Origin: Priapulus caudatus
Lineage: Eukaryota > Priapulida > Priapulimorpha > Priapulimorphida > Priapulidae
DNA: 51,577 bases
Direction of reading: 5' to 3'
Assembly: GCF_000485595.1 (NCBI RefSeq)
Contig: NW_014577256.1
Coordinates: 93,421-144,997 of the forward strand
Shown here: positions 45,463 through 51,577 of the stretch, one piece after another
How the letters are laid out: each line of letters opens with the position of its first letter
Numbering within the stretch: the stretch's first letter is position 1
Notes under the pieces: generated by a model
The model's input: the letters and a program-made list of their open reading frames with translations, nothing else
Databases searched by the model: none
What the model was told of the DNA's origin: nothing
Position numbers and translations under genes: made by a program

Positions 45463-45517
45463 GTAAGTTCAAGAGTGCATAATAGAGAGCATCTCTATTA
45501 TGCACTCTTGGTAAGTT
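45463..45517. mobile_element. 41-bp palindromic insertion with 7-bp direct repeats
   Basis: Exact 19-bp arms CAAGAGTGCATAATAGAGA (45,470-45,488) and complement (45,492-45,510) around GCA. GTAAGTT lies on both sides (45,463-45,469 and 45,511-45,517). The adjoining bases differ, so the repeat is 7 bp. Confidence 0.8.
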
Positions 45518-47383
45518 AAATAGCAAAAGCCTTGATAATATTTTTACATTGTATATTCTAAATGCATCTAATTACTCAATAGTGTATAAATGTTGCATAT
45601 TTAACTCATTTAAATTTGAAATAAATTATAAATTTGTAAAATGAAACCAATCATCAGAAACGGCATTAAACCCTCGCTACGTATTTTAGCCATCTAGAGG
45701 CGAATTTCAGAAATTCTATAATGCCCTCATTGCATGGACACAATTGATAGAGCGCTTGCCTGTTCAGAGTATAGATATGATCATGATCAGACTATATACG
45801 CCTTCTAATAACAAAGGCTTGTGCGCACGACTCGTATTTTCGTGAGGAACGTGCAGTTTTGCACTTAGCACTCGTTTTTTTCGGCACCTCGAAAATAATA
45901 TCCTCGATCATGCAGGATCGAAGAAATTGAGCGACTTTTTCATGCGGATTAAACAGTAGATGCGCAGGGCCGCTGCCATGAGGCGATGGGGAGGGTTGCG
46001 AGAGGTTTAACTATACCGGGGTTCTAATGTACACTAACAATTTTCACATCGCTGGGAAAAATGTCAGGTATGTCTGTGAACTATTTTCGCCAATTTGGCT
46101 TGATGGAACTAACAACTTACCACGCGCCCTAATGTTTCTGCGAAATTCGTACTAACCGATTACAGAGGCTATATATATATATATCAAGAGCTAATAAACA
46201 CCATTCGCCCACGCAAGGATAGAACACGATACCTTTTTTGCTTCTAGGCAACATTCATGGTTTAATGGATGTCCATGACAATTTTTGCGCTGTGTAGTAT
46301 GTCTCATATGGGCTCTGCATTGGATTTCATTGAGAATACGCAAAAAAGGAATCATTTTGGAGTCTGCATCAATAGGTTTGCCAGAGTTCATTTACTATAA
46401 TAAGTGATGTCATCGTTTATTCTCTGTGTTTGTCACTCGTCTATAGACATAGCAGCAGATATTCAATTATACATTCTAGAAAACAAAGTCGAGCATCATT
46501 TGAGTAATAGATGTATCCTTTTGAGTACGAAAACCTGTAGAAAAATTACTATGATCAAAGAGCAATGTATATATTAAGTGGTATTGCGATATATTAGTAA
46601 TGCATTGCGTAACACCGGCCGAAACATTGCGCATGCTCAATATTGATATGACATTACTTTGCATGTCCTTTCTTTCGTCTGCGATGAGCACACATTATTC
46701 ATGAAGTATGAAAATATGCCTAACATAATACGCAAAATAGCTATATATAAAATTGCAGCTTCAATTCTCTGCCACTATAATGCCATATAAATCCCTAATA
46801 TAATTTTAATTTTTCATGCAGCTCTATATGACGTCGCGTACACAATCGTAAGCATTTCAGAGCGTATGTATATGACTAGCTCCATAGCCTCAAAAAGCTA
46901 TTTTCAGGAACTGTTTTATGACGTTATTCTAATGCCGTAATTCTCGCTCTGAGCAGCTTCTAGCAGTTCTAGTATATTGTTAGTATAAAATCTCCTGTTA
47001 ATCGATAACCATCTAATCCGATTATAAATTGACCTGCGGCGCTTCGCAGGGATGGCAGGGCGTGCGTAGCTCGGTGCATAACGCGCTCGCACGATCACGT
47101 AATTTCAGTAGCACACAAACTAGCTACAAGCATCTGAGTGTGTTTCGGGTCGGTTTGTGTTTGAGTTGTTCGCAGCATCATATGTTTTCCCAACAATGCG
47201 TAAAGTGAATCTTTCTTACTCGACATTCGATTATCTCATTCGATCGTGTTTTACTGGCAGGCAAATATAGAACCAGGTGGCAATCGGTATAGCATACATT
47301 CGTTTGCACCCGCCGTCATGTTTTGTCGTGTATAGCAAAATTCTGAACCCGTTCACTTGACATACAAGTTATAGTATTACATA
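45518..47383. other. Non-coding stretch
   Basis: No supported exon. Short TA run near 46,171-46,183. Frames up to 71 codons are unrecognisable. Confidence 0.5.
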
Positions 47384-47452
47384 GTATAATCAGGAGTGAA
47401 TAATAACAAATTACATCATTATAGATCTATTATTATTCACTCTTGATATAAT
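47384..47452. mobile_element. 55-bp foldback insertion with near 7-bp direct repeats
   Basis: Arms CAGGAGTGAATAATA (47,391-47,405) and complement with one mismatch (47,431-47,445) enclose a 25-bp AT-rich loop. Flanks GTATAAT and ATATAAT match at six of seven positions. Same tip as the elements at 14.95 and 35.25 kb. Confidence 0.6.
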
Positions 47453-47938
47453 TACGTATATATATTAGTGAGGGTTACATCAAATATTAGAGGTAATCAT
47501 AAAATCTATTTTTAGTAAGGCGAAAACAGAAAAGGCAGAAACGCTTAGCGACATGCTTCAGCTTGGCATTATATTACTCGATATTGTATGGCTCTCCCTT
47601 GTAGAAGTATCTCATTGACAGGAATATTTATGCCGTAAATTACTCCCGGGAAACATAATTGACGATATAGTTAGGAGGTGTAGGGCTACGTAGCGTTGCT
47701 ATGAAGCCGTGGCAGGCAGACGTGAAGCATTCTTAGCGCTATAGCTGACACGATACATGCGATACATACAGCGATACATTTAGAAATTATTTACATTTAT
47801 TACATTTAGAAATAGCGCCGGCTAATTGTTTACCAGGTTGACACCGCACATTAGTCACCGCTTTACAACATTATCCAACATTCGTAGTTCATATACCTTT
47901 GAAAGCTATATGGGTACATCGCCGAAATAATTTTCGTA
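47453..47938. other. Non-coding stretch
   Basis: Includes small direct repeats of ACATTTAGAAAT (near 47,776-47,812) and CGATACAT. No supported exon. Confidence 0.5.
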
Positions 47939-48012
47939 CACGCCCATGCACGCACGCACGCACGAACACATACAGCCACACGCGCACGCACGCACGCACC
48001 CACGCATGTACG
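47939..48012 (+). repeat. ACGC microsatellite
   Basis: CGCACGCACGCACG units with ACAC interruptions. Same repeat type as at 415-637. Confidence 0.9.
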
Positions 48013-48352
48013 CAGTTATTCGTATTCGAACTCGCACCTGCGCGTGTATACTACCGCTTTCCCGCTAAGACTGCTGACGTGGAGGATAATTATTGACGTG
48101 ATTTCTATTCATACGACAGCAAAAGCAAATGTACGTACGTCCGACAATATTCCGATAAAAACAAGGCGCAGGGTAGCACGAAATATAATAATGCTACTGT
48201 TAACGCGATATAGTGCTCAGCAAGCATATATACGCAGTACGTAATTCGCCTGAAGAAAGATAGCGTTCGTCTCCGCAGCGCATTAACACACAACAACGCA
48301 CAACATTAGTAACAGCACGCTACTAGACACTAAAATAGACATACATTAGTGT

Positions 48353-48441
48353 TTATACATATGTTTATATATTATATATTTATATAAATATAAATATATA
48401 TATACATATATATATATACATTTATTTATATATATATCTAA
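48353..48441. repeat. TA/TTTATA-rich low-complexity tract
   Basis: Alternating TATA, TTTATA and ATAAATA units over about 90 bases. The frames around it (48,044-48,244 and others) are not recognisable. Confidence 0.85.
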
Positions 48442-50228
48442 TGTTAGGTTCATGATCACCGGTCTTGCACCACGTAATGATAACTCAGAGCAATTTGGTA
48501 CCTGACATTTAGCCAATGTTATTACATCGCAGCAAAGTCAACATTTTAAGTGTTCGTTTTCGAGCATATTATCTTTAGTTCACTGTCGAGTGCAAACACG
48601 TCACACGCATGCTCATTCACATTTTTAGTGGGTCATATTGCGGCTCTGTTCTGACGTCACGTACACACACCTGCTGAAGGGTGACAAAGCAGCACACTCT
48701 AGCTCCTTCGTGCGGCGAATCGCGCCCTGATTGCTTTCATTTCTCGTTGGCGTTATATTAATATATAAGCACACTATTTCCTATTGTTTCTTTCAAGAGA
48801 TGTAAATACTCCAAAACAAATTACGGTTCGAGTAAAATTAATAAACTGAATAGTACCATCGCATGAAAAGGACTCGGTACGTAAACGGTAGCAACCCTAT
48901 TCGCTACAACGCGTTAAACATTATTAAACATTTATCGTAAAAAAATACTTGTTACATGGCTGCTAAAAAAGGCATATTAAAAATTAACGCAGCGCATGTT
49001 ACAGTTGGAACTTAATAGGTGCGTTTGACAATAGTCCATATTATTATTACGACATGAAAACGCTAATGCGTAACTCTGTGTTCGTAATATCTGTTCGTTC
49101 TACATTGAGAGTAATCTATAACTTCCACTAATATGATTCTCTCACAAGAAATCATTAACTAATCAAAGCTCTTCCGGCAGATCTTATAAAGAGGATTAAT
49201 GAATATAAGAACTAATTATTTACTGCGCAATTTAAGAGAATCTCTCTGCACCGTGTTGGGTTTTATTGTTGAAGGCTACCGGCGCGTTGAGAAAGCTAGA
49301 GCCGAGCGGTGGTAGATCTGTCCTAATTATTACAGTTGGCGGACTCTGAAACTAATCCCCGCTGCTAATGGAGCTTCCACGAGCCCCGAGCTCGTTAAAT
49401 CGCGCCGTGAAATATTGATACGCGAGAACAACCTTCACGTGTCGCTTTTGTAATATTCGTAACCACTCGGGGAGGATATTACTTGGATACGCAGCTCGAT
49501 TTATGTTAGCCGCGCCTGGCAACACCTCAGAGCTTTACATCACCATTACATCTAGCCTACCTATGCGCGTCTGTTATCGAGACTAATGCTGCCGGATTCC
49601 ACAAATTACATAAACCCGATAATATAGCCGAACGTCTGAAGCCATTCTGGCCAAAAGCTAAACGCCTTTATTGTCGACGTTCGTGCCGTTTATTGCGATC
49701 TGTTGTAGCTCGCAGCACCTCGATACTGCTTCTATAGTATTTTGCATGTTTCACACATTTATAGCAATTTTCATGAAATAATAGTATTTTTGCTTGTCAC
49801 GCTCGCATATCAACGTTGGCGAGATTAATTAGCACCGACCGAACGCGCGGATTGTAATCCATTTCTACGGCACTTAGGACATTTCTCCGATGTTGTGGAG
49901 GAATATATCGTAGTGGATGGTATTACCCGTCTACCTCAATACAAGAACATGTGTTTTTGACATCAAAACATTCGGCAGAATGACTTTCATGGGAGATCCG
50001 ATTATGCCCCTGGCGCAAAGCAGGGGCTTTTTAGAATTCGCGGCAATCAATGTGGATATGAGTGCGGCAGCAGAAAACAACGTAATAACGCGAAGCTTAA
50101 TAATTAATGAAACAATGATTTTACTCGTCACTCGTAACGTTTTTATTTCAAATGTCAAAACCCGATGAGGTAATGAATCTTAGTTTTCTCTCAATGTGCT
50201 ATACTCATTGTGCTTTCGTGAAATCGAG
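48442..50228. other. Non-coding stretch with one strong hairpin
   Basis: No supported exon. At 50,006-50,027 GCCCCTG and CAGGGGC form a 7-bp GC stem with an 8-base loop, followed by TTTTT. It looks like a bacterial terminator but has no such meaning in an animal genome. The frame at 49,917-50,168 is open on both strands yet unrecognised. Confidence 0.45.
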
Positions 50229-50286
50229 TCACACGCACACGCACACGCACACGCACACGCACACGCACCACACGCACACGCACACG
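50229..50286 (+). repeat. ACACGC hexamer microsatellite
   Basis: About nine units of CACACG with one CACCACACG interruption, running straight into the 59-bp inverted repeat arm. Confidence 0.95.
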
Positions 50287-50339
50287 GCCGCTGACCTCAG
50301 CTTCCTACGTACACTGACCGCGGCTTCTCACCTGCACAC
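50281..50339 (+). repeat. Inverted repeat arm, 59 bp (left)
   Basis: Exact reverse complement of 51,109-51,167. It contains CCTACGTACACTGACC and GCGGCTTCTCACCTGCACAC. A second partial copy of the same motif (GCCGCTGACCTCGGCGTCCT) follows directly at 50,341. Confidence 0.9.
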
Positions 50340-50571
50340 AGCCGCTGACCTCGGCGTCCTACGTACACTGACCAGTGACGACGCACGACCAGCAGCAGCA
50401 TAGTCCGCCTCCAACATTCATGAGTTTCGTGTTGTGAGCTTAATTACGTCGCCTACAAAGTCGGCAGCAGCGGCGGCAGCGAAAGGAAAAACCACGAGTC
50501 GTTAATCTGATTAAATCACGTAATAGCGCGTCTGAAAGCCTCCAGGGCCTGCCTGCCCGCTCCTGCCTTAC

Positions 50572-50609
50572 TAGCAGCAGCAGCAGCAGCAGCAGTAGCA
50601 GCAGTAGCA
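50572..50609 (+). repeat. CAG/AGC trinucleotide repeat
   Basis: About 12 AGC units with two AGT interruptions. Read on the minus strand it is a poly-Leu frame; no exon context supports translation. Confidence 0.95.
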
Positions 50610-50639
50610 AGCCTACATACCCGTGCATAATATAACATA

Positions 50640-50775
50640 ACCTATAATATATGCATTATGATGTATTCAACTAATAATGTAGGACAGAGGTAGGCGGCGG
50701 CATGTTGCTTCTACATAGCGTAGCTAAAGCCATCATTATTCTCATACTCGCTTAATATCTTATACTGGCAGTAGC

Positions 50776-50816
<41 letters not shown>

Positions 50817-51108
50817 TGGAGTGGTAGTATAGCATAAATATGCCCGCTTTTACATCTCTATATGGTAAGTGGAGCCCTCAAAGGCCTGGAGGCTGTTCTC
50901 CAAATCAAGGAGAAGGTACACGACTGCACGCACGCACGCCAGCAACGCATGCGCAAGCACGCACGCATTACAGCTCTCAAGCCGCGACACTTGGCCTGGG
51001 GGCCTATATGCATATGTGTAGGGCCCACGCGCACGCACGCACACACACAATGCCCCAGTCCACAAACACAGATCTGTAGGTATGCAGTCACGCACACGCG
51101 GTCACGAG
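50640..51108. other. Non-coding stretch with TA and ACGC microsatellites
   Basis: A TA run lies at 50,779-50,814 and short ACGC/CACA runs at 50,925-51,050. Frames on both strands are repeat-driven. Confidence 0.6.
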
Positions 51109-51167
51109 GTGTGCAGGTGAGAAGCCGCGGTCAGTGTACGTAGGAAGCTGAGGTCAGCGGCCGTGTG
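51109..51167 (-). repeat. Inverted repeat arm, 59 bp (right)
   Basis: Exact reverse complement of 50,281-50,339, 769 bp away. It leads directly into the 33-bp minisatellite, whose unit is clearly derived from the same sequence (GTGCAGGTGAGAAGCCGCGG). Confidence 0.9.
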
Positions 51168-51358
51168 CAGGTGAGAAGCCGCGGTCAGCGTACAGGTGTA
51201 CAGGTGAGAAGCTGTGATCAGCGTACAGGTGTACAGGTGAGAAGCTGTGATCAGCGTACAGGTATACAGGTGAGAAGCTGTGATCAGCGTACAGGTGTAC
51301 AGGTAAGAAGCCGTGATCAGCGTACAGGTGTACAGGTGAGAAGCCGTGCGTGCTCACA
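51168..51358 (+). repeat. 33-bp minisatellite, five full units
   Basis: Units start at 51,175, 51,208, 51,241, 51,274 and 51,307 with a partial unit at 51,340. Core: GAAGCTGTGATCAGCGTACA then GGTGTACAGGTGA. The 11-codon period keeps frames open on both strands (VQVRSCDQRTG on +, FSPVHLYADHS on -). These are artefacts unless transcription is shown. Confidence 0.9.
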
Positions 51359-51495
51359 CCGTGAGTGTGGTATATAGCTGGCGATGTGCAGAGGTGACCC
51401 ATATCTCTACCCCTCCCCGTGATTATAGTTCTGACTGACTTGACATTTGCTTGAATATAGTGAGTACAACTGAGAGCTAGTATTGTTTTTAGTAC

Positions 51496-51577
51496 GACAT
51501 CGTCAAGATGAGCTATTGCCATGGGGTGTCGTACGTCCGTCCGTCCGTCCGTCCGTCCGTCCGTCCGTCCGTCCGTC
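51496..51577 (+). mobile_element. Head of the GTCC-type dispersed repeat, cut by window end
   Basis: ACATCGTCAAGATGAGCTAT, TGCCATGG and a GTCC microsatellite running off the window. Second copy of the family described at 3,797-4,345. Its left palindrome arm is degraded. Confidence 0.8.

Noticed and set aside
50006-50027. Hairpin followed by T run as an intrinsic terminator
   Set aside because: The window is animal nuclear DNA, where this bacterial signal has no meaning. It is kept only as a hairpin.
49917-50168. Open frames on both strands, 75-83 codons
   Set aside because: No recognisable domain, no splice context, and equal openness on both strands suggests chance.

Overview
This window looks like a nuclear chromosome fragment from an invertebrate animal, probably a marine bilaterian. 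It is intron-like and AT-rich, full of microsatellites (CT/GA, TA, ACGC, GTCC), foldback elements and DNA transposons, with very little coding sequence. The clade cannot be named from the sequence. The text reads as a draft assembly. There is a 10-N gap at 21,003-21,012, and a 7.2-kb tandem duplication whose two copies differ mainly by scattered single-base indels, as in poorly polished long reads. Frameshifts should therefore be read with caution, above all between about 28.8 and 43.6 kb.

Only two host-gene exons are supported. At 1,074-1,282 (+) is the last coding exon of a Ly6/uPAR (three-finger) protein with a GPI-anchor-type tail. At 12,140-12,676 (+) is a first coding exon of 179 codons, rich in proline and in RRSS motifs. 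It lies below a CpG-dense upstream region and ends at a splice donor followed at once by a long CT repeat. I found no downstream exon for it.

Layout: 0-1 kb, nested foldback element around an ACGC repeat. 1-1.7 kb, Ly6-type exon and 3' UTR. 1.7-12 kb, non-coding, with tandem repeats at 3.8-4.3 and 9.4-9.6 kb and G-rich tracts near 6.2 and 6.9 kb. 12-14.6 kb, N-terminal exon, CT repeats and a second foldback element. 15.6-20.2 kb, coding-like but broken sequence on both strands, which I read as remains of one or more large proteins of unknown origin. 21.7-23.0 kb, three copies of one foldback family in +/-/+ order. 25.5-26.1 kb, a possible LTR. 28.8-43.2 kb, the tandem duplication, each unit carrying one 3.9-kb DNA transposon. 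43-51.6 kb, microsatellites, small palindromic insertions and a minisatellite with a distant perfect inverted partner.

Two observations stand out. (1) The duplicated transposon has long inverted ends with 162-bp subrepeats and appears to encode a single large protein. Its motifs, in order, fit a FEN1/XPG-like nuclease core followed by a Cys-rich tail, and no DDE transposase was recognised. (2) At least six very short near-perfect palindromes (37-55 bp) sit between 7-8-bp direct repeats. They share only a CA-purine-rich tip, and each locus has its own self-complementary arms.
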